From Clostridium sp. CAG:678 (GTDB taxonomy: Bacteria; Bacillota; Clostridia; Oscillospirales; Acutalibacteraceae): a DNA stretch of 47,775 nt. Under the pieces are notes generated by a model. The model made no database searches and was not told the origin of the DNA. It worked only from the letters and a program-made list of their open reading frames with translations. The position numbers and the translations under genes are program-made. Below are positions 15,780 to 24,553 of the stretch, piece by piece. Numbering within the stretch: position 1 is the first letter of the stretch; every line of letters starts with the position of its first letter. The DNA lies in assembly GCA_000431535.1 (NCBI GenBank), contig HF991826.1:18071-65845 (forward strand), given 5' to 3'.

Positions 15780-17078
15780 TTACGCATTTGCGTTCAGTTC
15801 TGTGATTCCGTCTATTCTGAGCTGGAAGTAAGGAGCGGCTCTGAGAACGGATTCCTCAAAATAAGTAATGTTATTTGCAGATACGATAGCTTCTTTTGTT
15901 TCACCCTGATATACGGCGGTTGCCGTACCGGTTGAATAATCATAATAAGTAAGATCGATCGGAGCGGTCGTTACCTGCGCGCCTTCAACGGTAAACTTGG
16001 AAGTATCGAATACCTGAAGTGTGCCGTTTTTAATGCCTTCGATAGCGGCGTCAACCGCCTCCTGCGTGCCTTCTGCGCAGGAAGAGCCAAGTGGTGTAAT
16101 GCCAACGGCATCCGCCTCATAGCCTTTTGCCCAGTCCTGGGGAACCTCCGTACCGTTCATAACAGCGGTGAAGAGTTCTTCATAGTAAACTTCCCAGTTA
16201 TTGGTAGAGGAAGTAAGCGCAACATCCGGGGCAACATCCGTCATATCCACATTGTAGCCAACGCTGTAAGCAACCGTGCCTTCGTTGTGCGCATCCTGCA
16301 CAGCGGTGGGCGCGCCCGTTGAATCCGCATGCTGGCCGATGATCACGCAGCCGCGAGCCATAAGCGTTTCCGCTGCGGCAGCCTCACCCTCCAGATCAAA
16401 CCAGGAATTGGTGTACTGCACGTCCATAACAACATTGGAAACTACGGATTTAATTCCGAGATAGAAAGCTGTGTAACCGGAAACCACTTCGGCATAGGGA
16501 TAAGCGCCTACATAGCCGACTTTAACATTGCCGTTTGCATCATAATTGTTATCACCGAGCTGATCCGTATCAATCAGTTCCTGAATCTTCATGCCGGCAA
16601 CGATGCCGGACACATATCTTGCCTGATAGATCTTTGTAAATGCATTATAAAGGTTCGGCAGACCCGAGATTGCGGCGTAATCACCCGTCATTGCAACGAA
16701 AGTTACATCCGGGAAATCCTCTGCAGCTTCTGCAATAAAGTCCTGATGGCCGTAGCTGTTGGAAATAACGAGCTGGCAGCCTGAAGCAACAAGTTCCTGC
16801 GCGGCTGTGTAGCACTCTTCGGACTCCGGAATTTTTTCTTTCCAGCTGATGTTTTCAGCAGGGATACCGAGTTTTTCCGCAGCGGCTCTGATACCGTCCG
16901 CATGCGCCTTGGTATAGGTCTCTGTGTCATCGCCGATCTCGATAACGCCGATCTTAAGATCAGTACCTACGCCGGCAGACGCGTCTTCGCCGCCGTCCGT
17001 TCCAGCCGAGCACGCGGCAAAGGAAAAGACAAGCACAACAGCAAGAAGCAGCGCCATGATCTTTTTTGACAATTTCAT
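15780..17078 (-). CDS. BMP-family nucleoside-binding lipoprotein
   Basis: The 432-residue protein is the extracytoplasmic substrate-binding subunit of the nucleoside ABC importer. Its signal peptide ends in a lipobox with Cys23 (FSFAACSAG). The mature part carries BMP (Med/PnrA-like) family pieces: a first strand LKIGVIEIGDDTETYTKAH, the central VKVGYVGAYPYAEVVSGYTAF, and MARGCVIIGQHADSTG, which lines the ligand cleft. An AGGTAG-type box precedes the ATG. It is longer than PnrA (about 350) but similar to clostridial BMP proteins of about 400 residues. The gene lies between xpt and the transporter genes; purine nucleoside or base is the likely ligand. Confidence 0.92.
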   Translation of the reverse strand: MKLSKKIMALLLAVVLVFSFAACSAGTDGGEDASAGVGTDLKIGVIEIGDDTETYTKAHADGIRAAAEKLGIPAENISWKEKIPESEECYTAAQELVASGCQLVISNSYGHQDFIAEAAEDFPDVTFVAMTGDYAAISGLPNLYNAFTKIYQARYVSGIVAGMKIQELIDTDQLGDNNYDANGNVKVGYVGAYPYAEVVSGYTAFYLGIKSVVSNVVMDVQYTNSWFDLEGEAAAAETLMARGCVIIGQHADSTGAPTAVQDAHNEGTVAYSVGYNVDMTDVAPDVALTSSTNNWEVYYEELFTAVMNGTEVPQDWAKGYEADAVGITPLGSSCAEGTQEAVDAAIEGIKNGTLQVFDTSKFTVEGAQVTTAPIDLTYYDYSTGTATAVYQGETKEAIVSANNITYFEESVLRAAPYFQLRIDGITELNANA

Positions 17079-17136
17079 TTCTTTCTACCTCCGAAAAAGT
17101 ATTAATTTATTAAAAGGCAAAAGCCTGATAACCATA

Positions 17137-17715
17137 TCAATCGCGGAATGTGATATCGCCCGTTTTGCAGTTCATGCTTTCTATAACGGCAAGGCTCTCC
17201 ACACGCACGCCGCTTTTGCGGATCTCGTCCCCGCCGTGCTGATAGCCTTTTTCGATCACTGCGCCGCAGCCGACAAGCTGCGCACCGCTGTCCTGCACAA
17301 TCTTGATCAGCCCGCGCATTGCGTTGCCGATGGCGAGAAAATCATCTACGATCAAGACTCTGTCCCCTTCTCCGAGAAAGCGTTTGGATACCATTACATT
17401 ATAGGTAGTGCCGTGGGTAAACGAAGCAACCGGTGTTTCATAAACATCGCCGGCAATGTTTTTTGTTTTATTCTTTTTTGCGAAAACGAGCGGGCACTCA
17501 AATTCCTGCGCCACCATAGACCCGATTGCAATGCCGGACGCCTCGATCGTTAAGATCTTATTGACATGATCGTTTTGAAACAGGCGGTGAAATTCCCTGC
17601 CGACCTCGCGAAGAAAAGGAATATCGATCTGATGGTTCAAAAAGCAATCCACTTTCAGGATATTGCCTTCGTACACCTCGCCCTCATTCCGGATCTTCTG
17701 CTTTAAAAGTTCCAT
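17137..17715 (-). CDS. xpt: xanthine phosphoribosyltransferase
   Basis: The 192-residue enzyme makes XMP from xanthine and PRPP. It has the family opening MELLKQKIRNEGEV, the base-site stretch TIEASGIAIG, and the PRPP motif VLIVDDFLAIGNAM. Length agrees with Bacillus Xpt (194). A GTG at 17727 is in frame, but the GTGGAG around it serves as the ribosome site for the ATG at 17715, which gives the family start. It is the first gene of the purine unit, behind a good promoter. No purine riboswitch aptamer could be seen in the roughly 55-base leader, unlike Bacillus xpt. Confidence 0.93.
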   Translation of the reverse strand: MELLKQKIRNEGEVYEGNILKVDCFLNHQIDIPFLREVGREFHRLFQNDHVNKILTIEASGIAIGSMVAQEFECPLVFAKKNKTKNIAGDVYETPVASFTHGTTYNVMVSKRFLGEGDRVLIVDDFLAIGNAMRGLIKIVQDSGAQLVGCGAVIEKGYQHGGDEIRKSGVRVESLAVIESMNCKTGDITFRD

Positions 17716-17768
17716 AAAATGCTCCACTAATCAAAACTTTAAATTATTAAAATTCAAATAACAAAGAT

Positions 17769-17797
17769 ATCATATACTAAGCGGCAATTGTTTGCAA
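17769..17797 (-). promoter_or_regulatory. predicted sigma-A promoter of xpt and the purine unit
   Basis: Minus strand TTGCAA (17797-17792), 17-base spacer, TATGAT (17774-17769), about 55 bases before the xpt ATG. Confidence 0.6.
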
Positions 17798-17886
17798 CAA
17801 TATGACGGGTTTTGACACCAAATTTTAACCTTTTCAAATTTCTGTAATAACAATGCAAAAACAAGAATAAAAATTACAGAATTTTG

Positions 17887-17915
17887 TTGTTTAAAAAGCG
17901 CAAATGATTTAAAAT
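17887..17915 (+). promoter_or_regulatory. predicted promoter of the DUF2974 gene
   Basis: TTGTTT (17887-17892), 17-base spacer, TAAAAT (17910-17915), 23 bases before the ATG. It is divergent from the xpt promoter in the 223-base gap. A TTGACA at 17813-17818 lacks a good -10 at the right distance. Confidence 0.4.
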
Positions 17916-17938
17916 AGGCTTATGAAAGCGGTGAGAAC

Positions 17939-19120
17939 ATGGCGGATATTTCAGATTACGCAGTAACATTCGGATCGTTCAGATTCTCTGAAATGGGAAT
18001 CACGGAAGCGGACAATGCCATATTCAGCCGGCTCGCCTATCTGGATCTGACTCCGTTTACGGGAAAGACTCTTGGCGAAACGGCGGAAGAATACGAACCG
18101 GGGGATGAATCCAACAAAACGCTGCACGAAACATACGAACTTTTGAAAAAAGCGGGAAAAACGATACGTTACGGATACATAACGATTGCGGACTGCCGGG
18201 AGATCGTGAGCGACGACATGCAGACGGCTTTTTATGCCGTTACTTTTGCCACGGACAAAAACACTTTTTTTATTGCGTTTCGCGGCACGGACGATAAGAT
18301 CGTCGGTTTCTACGAGGACGCGAAACTGGCGTATGCGTTTCCGGTATCCAGCCAGACTTCGGCACTGAGTTATGTAACGGATCAGCTGGATACGCGCAAG
18401 GGAAGATTTTTCCTGGGCGGGCATTCAAAAGGCGGAAACCTTGCGATCTTTGCGTTTTTATTTCTGCGGGAGGCGCAGAAAGACAGGATCATCCGCGTTT
18501 ACAACAATGACGGGCCGGGATTTCCGCAGGAGATTGCGGATATTTTGTTTACAAAAGCAAACGGCGAAAAGATTTTGAACCTTTTGCCCGAAGATTCCAT
18601 AATCGGCAGAATGCTTTCCGACGGCGGGAAAATAAAAATCGTAAAGAGCACCGCCACCGGCGCCGCGCAGCATAATCTTTTCACTTGGGAAATCAACGGC
18701 GCAGGATTCAAAACGGTAAAACGATTCAGCCAGTTTTCGGAATACATGGAGGATTCGCTGACGCAAAGTTTGGAAACACTGCCGCCCGAGAGAATGCGGG
18801 ACGCTGCTGCGGCAGTATTTGAAATCGCGAAAAACAGCGGTATCAAAACGCTGAAAGACATCAACATAAAGAACTTCAGAAGTCTGCTGCCGGCGGTAGC
18901 GGAACTGAAACAGCTGGTGGATGAGGACACGGATGACATACCCGTGATCGTAAAAACGCTGGCAAAAAGCATGGTGGATGCCCTAAGCGTGGAAAAGATC
19001 GTTGAGCGCTCCATGCCCGAAGTGATGAGCAAAATTGACGAATTTACGGAAAAGATCAGAAATAAAGCCGAAGAGAAGAACGCCTTTCCGGCGGAAGAAC
19101 TGCATAAAGAAAAAAATTAA
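17939..19120 (+). CDS. DUF2974 alpha/beta hydrolase (Mbeg1-like lipase family)
   Basis: The 393-residue cytoplasmic protein carries the nucleophile elbow GHSKGG at 161-166 (Ser163) and the lipase-like oxyanion segment FRGTDD at 114-119, which defines the DUF2974/Mbeg1-like group of class 3 lipase relatives. A likely acid is in YNNDGPGF, and the C-terminal 120 residues are helical and polar. Substrate is unknown; an esterase or lipase acting on an acyl chain is inferred from the fold. The GGTGAG box 5 bases ahead supports the ATG at 17939. It is the only plus-strand gene in the first 38 kb, transcribed alone between a divergent promoter and a bidirectional terminator. Confidence 0.85.
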   Translation: MADISDYAVTFGSFRFSEMGITEADNAIFSRLAYLDLTPFTGKTLGETAEEYEPGDESNKTLHETYELLKKAGKTIRYGYITIADCREIVSDDMQTAFYAVTFATDKNTFFIAFRGTDDKIVGFYEDAKLAYAFPVSSQTSALSYVTDQLDTRKGRFFLGGHSKGGNLAIFAFLFLREAQKDRIIRVYNNDGPGFPQEIADILFTKANGEKILNLLPEDSIIGRMLSDGGKIKIVKSTATGAAQHNLFTWEINGAGFKTVKRFSQFSEYMEDSLTQSLETLPPERMRDAAAAVFEIAKNSGIKTLKDINIKNFRSLLPAVAELKQLVDEDTDDIPVIVKTLAKSMVDALSVEKIVERSMPEVMSKIDEFTEKIRNKAEEKNAFPAEELHKEKN

Positions 19121-19148
19121 AACGCCCCGAAACAGCCGGGGCGTTTTG
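19119..19148. terminator. bidirectional rho-independent terminator
   Basis: Stem AACGCCCCG with CGGGGCGTT and a 7-base loop (19121-19145), with TTTT on the plus side and TTTTAATTTTTTT on the minus side. It serves both the DUF2974 gene and uraA, which converge here. Confidence 0.9.
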
Positions 19149-19170
19149 CTTTATAGACAGATCGACTTGC

Positions 19171-20619
19171 TTATTTTGTTTCGTTATCCGATGAAGTTTC
19201 ATTCTCTGCCGCGGCGGCAGTATTTTCGGATACCTTTTCCTGTTCCGATACATTAGCCGCTGTGCAATCCGGCGCGCAGGAAACAGCCTCCGCAGCTGTT
19301 GAAGGATTTGCGTTAAACACATAGTCGTTGCCGGGCAGGATCGCATTTAAAACGATACCGGCAATGGCGGCAACAGCAAGCGCCGTAAGACTGATATTAA
19401 ATTCGCCGATCGTGAAATCCAGCGAATCAATGCCGAGCGCCGTAACAAGGATTACGGCAACAATGATCAGATTTCTGGATTTGGTAAGATCTACCTTATT
19501 TTCAACCACATTGCGCACGCCGATGCCGGAGATCATGCCGTAAAGCACAAATGAGATACCGCCGATGATTGCAGCGGGAATCGTATTGATCACAGCGGCA
19601 AATTTGGGAGAGAAAGAAAGGAGAACAGCAACAACGGCAGCAATGCGGACAACGCGAGGATCATAGACCTTTGTAAGGGCAAGAACGCCGGTGTTTTCGC
19701 CATACGTTGTATTTGCAGGGCCGCCGAACAGCGCCGAGATGGATGTTGCAAGGCCGTCTCCCACAAGGGTTCTTTTCAACCCGGGATCGGCAAGGAAATT
19801 CCTGCCCGTGGTGGCGCTGATTGCGGAAATATCACCGATATGCTCCATCATTGTTGCAAAAGAGATTGGCATGATCGCGATAATTGCGCTGATTGCCTGC
19901 CCCTTATCCGTGATATTGCCGAACACCATACCCTCTTTGGTGATGGGCAGACCGATCCAGTCCGCCTCAATGATGGGCTGGAAATCAACAGCGCCGATAC
20001 AAATGGCAACGATATAGGAAACAATAATGCCCACCAGAATAGGAATGATCTTGAGCATGCCCCTGCCCCAGATATTGCAGATGATGATAACGGCAAGCGC
20101 CACGATGGCAAGAAGCCAGTTTTGCTTGCAGTTATCCACCGCGGAACCGGCAAGGCTAAGACCGATGGCAATAATAATAGGGCCGGTTACAACGGGCGGG
20201 AAAAAGCGCATAACTTTTTCTACCGGGAAAATGGCAAAGAGCGCAGCAAGAACAAGATAAACAAGGCCAGCAAACACAACGCCGAGATTTGCATACGGCA
20301 GCATTTCCGTGTTTGGGGAGCCGTCCGCCAGCAGCGGCGCAACAGCGGCATAGCCGCCGAGGAAAGCAAAGGACGAGCCGAGAAACGCGGGAACTTTAAA
20401 TTTGGTTACCAAATGGAAAAAGAGCGTGCCGAGACCCGCCATCAAAAGCGTTGTCTGCATATTAAGCCCGGTGAGCAGCGGCACCAGAACGGTTGCTCCA
20501 AACATGGCGAACGTGTGCTGAAAACCGAGAATCAGCATTTTCGGTCTGCCAAGTGTTCTGGCATCATAGATGCCCTGTTCGCCGAGCATGGATTGTTTAC
20601 GTTTATCTTTCTTTGCCAT
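19171..20619 (-). CDS. uraA: uracil permease (NCS2 family)
   Basis: The 482-residue transporter imports uracil with protons. It shows the NCS2/UraA fold: LGFQHTFAMFGATVLVPLLTG at the start (TM1), GLGTLFFHLVTKFKVPAFLGSSFAF (TM3 half-helix), the substrate-site motif SFATMMEHIGDISAISATTG with its key Glu, and FGGPANTTYGENTG. The ATG at 20619 has a GGAGGTTGG box ahead and starts the cytoplasmic MAKKDKRKQ; the frame extends upstream to 20748 only as a spurious overhang. About 50 residues of polar tail with two Cys follow the last helix. It is the second gene of a upp-uraA salvage pair. Confidence 0.95.
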   Translation of the reverse strand: MAKKDKRKQSMLGEQGIYDARTLGRPKMLILGFQHTFAMFGATVLVPLLTGLNMQTTLLMAGLGTLFFHLVTKFKVPAFLGSSFAFLGGYAAVAPLLADGSPNTEMLPYANLGVVFAGLVYLVLAALFAIFPVEKVMRFFPPVVTGPIIIAIGLSLAGSAVDNCKQNWLLAIVALAVIIICNIWGRGMLKIIPILVGIIVSYIVAICIGAVDFQPIIEADWIGLPITKEGMVFGNITDKGQAISAIIAIMPISFATMMEHIGDISAISATTGRNFLADPGLKRTLVGDGLATSISALFGGPANTTYGENTGVLALTKVYDPRVVRIAAVVAVLLSFSPKFAAVINTIPAAIIGGISFVLYGMISGIGVRNVVENKVDLTKSRNLIIVAVILVTALGIDSLDFTIGEFNISLTALAVAAIAGIVLNAILPGNDYVFNANPSTAAEAVSCAPDCTAANVSEQEKVSENTAAAAENETSSDNETK

Positions 20620-20683
20620 AGATCCAACCTCCGTATAATAAGCAATAAGCCTGCCCGAAAAAGTCTGCCGAGCGTTAAAAATA

Positions 20684-21316
20684 TTATTTTGTGCCGAAAA
20701 TTCTGTCTCCCGCGTCACCGAGACCGGGTACGATATAGCCGTTTTCATTTAAATGATCATCCAGACCGGCGGCGAAGATATCCACATCGGGGTGCGCTTT
20801 TTTCAGCGCCTCCAAGCCCTCCGGCGCGGCAATGATACACAAAAACTTAATGGAACGGGGGTTTCTTGTTTTGATCTGACCGATCGCATCGATCGCCGAA
20901 CCGCCTGTTGCAAGCATGGGATCCAAAACAAAAACATCTCTTTCCTCTATATCCTTGGGAAGTTTGCAGTAATATTCCACAGGCTCCAGGGTTGCCTCGT
21001 TTCTATAAAGACCGATATGACCGACTCTTGCGGAAGGAACAAGCATCAGAGCGCCCTCCACCATACCGAGACCGGCACGCAGGATCGGAACGAACGCAAG
21101 TTTTCTGCCCGCGATCTCCTTGCAGTGCGCGATACCGCAGGGGGTTTGCACGTCTATTTCGCTGAGCGGAAGATCTCTTGTTGCGTCATAGATCATCAGC
21201 ATGGAGATCTCATTTACAAGATCTCTGAATTCCTTGGTGCTTGTATTCACATCACGCAAAATTGAAAGTTTATGCTGAATAAGCGGATGATCCATAATAA
21301 CGACTTTTCTTTCCAT
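20684..21316 (-). CDS. upp: uracil phosphoribosyltransferase
   Basis: The 210-residue enzyme converts uracil and PRPP to UMP. The diagnostic pieces are [13 protein letters not shown] at the start, [14 protein letters not shown], the PRPP-binding [15 protein letters not shown], and the uracil-site [17 protein letters not shown] at the C-terminus. Length is normal. An AAAGGAG box lies ahead of the ATG. It is followed after 64 bases by uraA, so uptake and capture of uracil are co-expressed. Confidence 0.97.
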   Translation of the reverse strand: MERKVVIMDHPLIQHKLSILRDVNTSTKEFRDLVNEISMLMIYDATRDLPLSEIDVQTPCGIAHCKEIAGRKLAFVPILRAGLGMVEGALMLVPSARVGHIGLYRNEATLEPVEYYCKLPKDIEERDVFVLDPMLATGGSAIDAIGQIKTRNPRSIKFLCIIAAPEGLEALKKAHPDVDIFAAGLDDHLNENGYIVPGLGDAGDRIFGTK

Positions 21317-21364
21317 ATTTTAAAACTCCTTTCGCCTGAAATAAAATTCCGTATTTTTATTAAA

Positions 21365-21393
21365 ATAACACATCCTATCTATTTATTCAACAA
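21365..21393 (-). promoter_or_regulatory. possible promoter of upp-uraA
   Basis: Minus strand TTGTTG (21393-21388), 17-base spacer, TGTTAT (21370-21365), about 49 bases before the upp start. The -10 is only 4 of 6. No PyrR-type attenuator fold was recognised. Confidence 0.35.
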
Positions 21394-21439
21394 AATGCGA
21401 CTTACAAATAGTTACAAAACGGTAAATGTAAACGCGCGC

Positions 21440-21470
21440 AAAAAAAGATCCGCCCGTGACCGGGCAGATC
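21440..21470 (-). terminator. rho-independent terminator after the alcohol dehydrogenase gene
   Basis: Stem GATCTGCCCG with CGGGCGGATC (one mismatch-like T-G pair) and a 4-base loop, followed on the minus strand by TTTTTTT. It lies 19 bases after the dehydrogenase stop. Confidence 0.9.
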
Positions 21471-21488
21471 CAAGAAGTAATCGGCAAA

Positions 21489-22637
21489 TCACATTAATGA
21501 GCGATAGAGGGCTTTGATCTCCTCAACGGAAGTATCACGCGGATTTCCGGGGCGGCAGGCATCATCATATGCGCTCTGCGCAAGGAAATCCACATCTTCA
21601 TCTTTTACGATCTCTTTCAGATCGGCAGGAATACCGACATCCGCGCCGAGCTGCCTTACTGCGTCAACCGCTGCCTTTCTGGCATCGTCAAGGCTCATAG
21701 CATCTGTGCCCTGCACGCCCATGGCTTTTGCGATATCCCTGTATTTTTCACCTGTTGCGGGCGCGTTATATTCCATGACTGTGGGAAGAATGATGGCATT
21801 TGCCACGCCGTGCGGCGTATCATAGACCGCGCCGAGCGGGTGCGCCATGGAATGCACAAGACCGAGACCTACATTTGAAAAGCCCATTCCGGCGATATAC
21901 TGGCCGAGCGCCATCTGCTTTCTGCCCTCCGCCGTATTTTCCACGGCGCCGCGCAGGTTGGCGGCAATGATCTCTATGGCTTTCAAGTGGAACATATCGG
22001 AAAGTTCCCAGGCGCCTTTGGTAATATACCCTTCAATGGCGTGCGTCAGCGCATCCATACCGGTTGCGGCGGTCAGCCCTTTTGGCATGGTGGACATCAT
22101 ATCCGGATCCACAATAGCGATCACAGGGATATCCTTAGGATCCACGCAGACCATTTTTCTGTTTTTCTCCGTATCGGTAATCACATAATTTATGGTAACT
22201 TCCGCCGCGGTGCCTGCCGTTGTGGGAACCGCGATGATCGGAACACATTTATTTTTCGTGGGCGCAACGCCTTCAAGGGATACAACATCCTCAAACTCCG
22301 GATTTTCAATGATGATGCCGATGGCTTTGGCAGTATCCATGGAAGAACCGCCGCCGATAGCGATGATACAGTCCGCACCTGACGCCTTGAACACCGCTAC
22401 GCCGGATTTAACATTTTCAACGGTTGGATTCGGCTTGATCTCGCTGTAGATCTCATAAGGAACGGAAGCGCCGTCCAGCACATCGGTAACTTTCTTGGTG
22501 ACGCCGAACTTGATCAGATCCGGATCCGAGCAGACAAAGCACTTTTTAAATCCCCTGCCCTTTACTTCCGGAGCGATTTCCTGAATCGCACCCGCGCCGT
22601 GATAACTTGTTTCATTCAAAACAAAACGATTAGACAT
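21489..22637 (-). CDS. iron-containing alcohol dehydrogenase (FucO/AdhB type)
   Basis: The 382-residue enzyme interconverts an alcohol and an aldehyde or ketone with NAD(P)H. It carries the group III dehydrogenase motifs: dinucleotide-site GGGSSMDTAKAIG (near 96-108), VPTTAGTAAEVT, and metal ligands within DALTHAIEGY and GLVHSMAHPLGAVYDTPHG. The overall sequence resembles lactaldehyde reductase (FucO) and 1,2-propanediol-type enzymes, but butanol or ethanol are equally possible; no fucose or rhamnose genes are nearby. AAGGAGGA precedes the ATG. It is transcribed alone from a TTGACA-18-TATAAT promoter. Confidence 0.93.
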   Translation of the reverse strand: MSNRFVLNETSYHGAGAIQEIAPEVKGRGFKKCFVCSDPDLIKFGVTKKVTDVLDGASVPYEIYSEIKPNPTVENVKSGVAVFKASGADCIIAIGGGSSMDTAKAIGIIIENPEFEDVVSLEGVAPTKNKCVPIIAVPTTAGTAAEVTINYVITDTEKNRKMVCVDPKDIPVIAIVDPDMMSTMPKGLTAATGMDALTHAIEGYITKGAWELSDMFHLKAIEIIAANLRGAVENTAEGRKQMALGQYIAGMGFSNVGLGLVHSMAHPLGAVYDTPHGVANAIILPTVMEYNAPATGEKYRDIAKAMGVQGTDAMSLDDARKAAVDAVRQLGADVGIPADLKEIVKDEDVDFLAQSAYDDACRPGNPRDTSVEEIKALYRSLM

Positions 22638-22684
22638 TTATAATTCCTCCTTATATTTAAACCGGTAAGGTTATTTACGAAATT

Positions 22685-22714
22685 ATTATAAAAGATAAAA
22701 AACACGATTGTCAA
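22685..22714 (-). promoter_or_regulatory. strong predicted sigma-A promoter of the alcohol dehydrogenase gene
   Basis: Minus strand TTGACA (22714-22709), 18-base spacer, TATAAT (22690-22685): both hexamers match consensus. It starts 17 bases after the stop of the preceding metalloprotease gene. Confidence 0.75.
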
Positions 22715-22730
22715 TAAATTAACAATAAAT

Positions 22731-23420
22731 TTATTTATTTTTTAAAACTGCGTCATACTCTTTCCAGTTTGGCAGAACGGACGACAGGGCGGCATAAAAC
22801 GCTTTGGAATGATCCTGACGGATAAAATGGCACAATTCGTGGCAAACAACGAAGCGGATTATTTCCCGGTTATATGCAGCAAGGCGTGAATTGAGCGTTA
22901 CGATATTCTTTTGCGCACGGCAGTTGCCCCACTGCGATTTCATTTTTCTGATCTTCAGCAAAGGCGGCGCACTGATCTGCTGTGAAAACAGCGGCAGGCA
23001 ATCCTTTACGATCTGCGGAAAGACACGTTTTGCCACATCGGAAAGAACGCGGTCATAAATTGCGGCTTTTCTTTCATAAGACAGATCTGAAAGATAAAAC
23101 AGAATGTTGTTCCCATCTATAGTATAATGATCTTTTTCTGCCGGGAAGACCGTTAAAAAATACGTTCTGCCGAGAATGCAGACAGGATCGCCGTTTTCAA
23201 AACGGATCTTTTTATTTTCATTTGCAAGGATGCTCCGCCGTGCGGATAAGATCTTGGCGGCGTTTGAAAGAACAAAATTTTCCACTGCGCTGAAAGGCAC
23301 GCTGCGCGGCGCGGAAACAGACACCGAACCATCTGCCCGAATACGCAGATTAATATTTTTAACCTGTTTTCTTGAAAACGAATATTCAATGATTTCATTA
23401 TGATATAAAACGGAAGGCAT
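22731..23420 (-). CDS. YgjP-like zinc metallopeptidase (DUF45/SprT-like)
   Basis: The product of about 229 residues belongs to the DUF45 (YgjP) family: a beta-rich N-terminal half containing KNINLRIRADGSVSVSAP, then MKSQWGNCR and the zinc site VVCHELCHFIRQDHSKAFY near the C-terminus. The HELCH motif with the later His supplies three metal ligands. The biological substrate is unknown. The ATG at 23420 is preferred; a GTG three codons upstream at 23429 is in frame, and neither has a strong ribosome site. It follows the EamA gene with a short gap and probably shares its transcript. Confidence 0.85.
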   Translation of the reverse strand: MPSVLYHNEIIEYSFSRKQVKNINLRIRADGSVSVSAPRSVPFSAVENFVLSNAAKILSARRSILANENKKIRFENGDPVCILGRTYFLTVFPAEKDHYTIDGNNILFYLSDLSYERKAAIYDRVLSDVAKRVFPQIVKDCLPLFSQQISAPPLLKIRKMKSQWGNCRAQKNIVTLNSRLAAYNREIIRFVVCHELCHFIRQDHSKAFYAALSSVLPNWKEYDAVLKNK

Positions 23421-23443
23421 ATAAATCACACAACTTTAAAAAT

Positions 23444-24325
23444 TTACGGCTGAAAAAGCACAGGAAGCGCCATCATGAGCGTGCCTGCGGTAATGAGAAC
23501 AAGCCCTGCGGCGGATTTTTTTGAAAGTTTCTCTTTGAACACAATATACGAAAAAGCGATCGTTACAAGAATACTTAATTTATCGATCGGCACAACCACA
23601 CTGGCAAGCCCGTCCTGAAGCGCTTTATAATAACAGAGCCACGCCCCGCCGGTAGCAAATCCGGAAAGGCAGATGAACAGCAGTTCCTTTTTCGGGATCT
23701 CCCGCACCTTGCTTTTTTTACCGGTAACAAAGACCATAAGCCATGCCATAATGAGAACGACGCAGGTTCGAATCGCTGTGCCCAGATTGGATTCCACATT
23801 TTCTATGCCGATCTTGCCGAGAATGGAAGTCAGGCTTGCAAAGACTGCCGAAAGCAGCGCATAGATCAGCCACATCTTATTTGCCTTTACATTTGGATTT
23901 GCTTTCTCTGTTTTTTGGATCATCATAAAGGTGCCTGCCGTGATGAGGAGAACGGCAATGGCATTGACCCAAGTAAAACGCTCCCCGAGAAATATAAAAG
24001 CAAGCAGCATTGTAAGAATGGTGCTTGATTTATCGATCGGAACCACTTTATTGATATCGCCTGTTTGGAGCGCTTTAAAATAGCAGAGCCAAGAGGCACC
24101 CGTTGCCATGCCGGAGAGAATAAGAAAGACCCATGTTTTTACCGAAAGCGCTTTGATCTGGGGCGCCGACCCGGCAAGAAACACCATAAGCCAGGAAAAG
24201 ACAAGCACAACCACCGTGCGCACAGCTGTTGCAACGGTTGAATCCGTTTTTCGTATGCCGCACTTTGCGAGGATCGCCGTAATTCCGGAAAAAAACGCCG
24301 AACCGACCGCATATAAGACCCACAT
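23444..24325 (-). CDS. EamA/DMT-family transporter with duplicated halves
   Basis: The 293-residue membrane protein has ten hydrophobic helices arranged as two five-helix EamA repeats (about 1-140 and 150-290). The halves are strikingly alike: SGMATGASWLCYFKALQ against SGFATGGAWLCYYKALQ, and VPIDKSSTILT against VPIDKLSILVT. This suggests an exporter of small metabolites, but the substrate is unknown. The ATG at 24325 has AAAGGAG ahead and begins with a membrane helix; the frame extends upstream to 24460 into the tRNA-Lys terminator and is not coding there. Confidence 0.9.
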   Translation of the reverse strand: MWVLYAVGSAFFSGITAILAKCGIRKTDSTVATAVRTVVVLVFSWLMVFLAGSAPQIKALSVKTWVFLILSGMATGASWLCYFKALQTGDINKVVPIDKSSTILTMLLAFIFLGERFTWVNAIAVLLITAGTFMMIQKTEKANPNVKANKMWLIYALLSAVFASLTSILGKIGIENVESNLGTAIRTCVVLIMAWLMVFVTGKKSKVREIPKKELLFICLSGFATGGAWLCYYKALQDGLASVVVPIDKLSILVTIAFSYIVFKEKLSKKSAAGLVLITAGTLMMALPVLFQP

Positions 24326-24400
24326 TATAAATTCTCCTTTGCCTATAACAATATAGCGCAAAAAACATAGCGCAAAAAACGCGCTGTTCAACGTATAAGG

Positions 24401-24446
24401 AAAAAGCCTCATATCCCGCTTAAACATGCGAAACATGAGGCTTTTT
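24401..24446 (-). terminator. terminator of the tRNA cluster
   Basis: Stem AAAAAGCCTCAT with ATGAGGCTTTTT (12 bp) and a 22-base loop region, ending in a T run on the minus strand, directly after tRNA-Lys. Confidence 0.85.
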
Positions 24447-24449
24447 GAT

Positions 24450-24525
24450 TGGTGGCTCATCGGGGAATCGAACCCCGGACACCTTGATTAAAAGTCAAGT
24501 GCTCTGCCATCTGAGCTAATGAACC
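24450..24525 (-). tRNA. tRNA-Lys (anticodon TTT)
   Basis: The cloverleaf folds with acceptor GGTTCAT/ATGAGCC (one G-U), the anticodon loop CTTTTAA in stem TTGA/TCAA, and the T loop TTCGATT. CCA is encoded. Last gene of the five-tRNA array. Confidence 0.96.
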
Positions 24526-24553
24526 GTATCCGCCCTTAAATATTAAGGGCGCT

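Noticed and set aside
17813-17818. TTGACA on the plus strand upstream of the DUF2974 gene
   Set aside because: No acceptable -10 lies 16-18 bases downstream; the nearer TTGTTT/TAAAAT pair is preferred.
19840-20835. 331-codon open frame on the plus strand
   Set aside because: It is antisense to uraA and upp, with a His/Arg-rich, unfolded-looking product.
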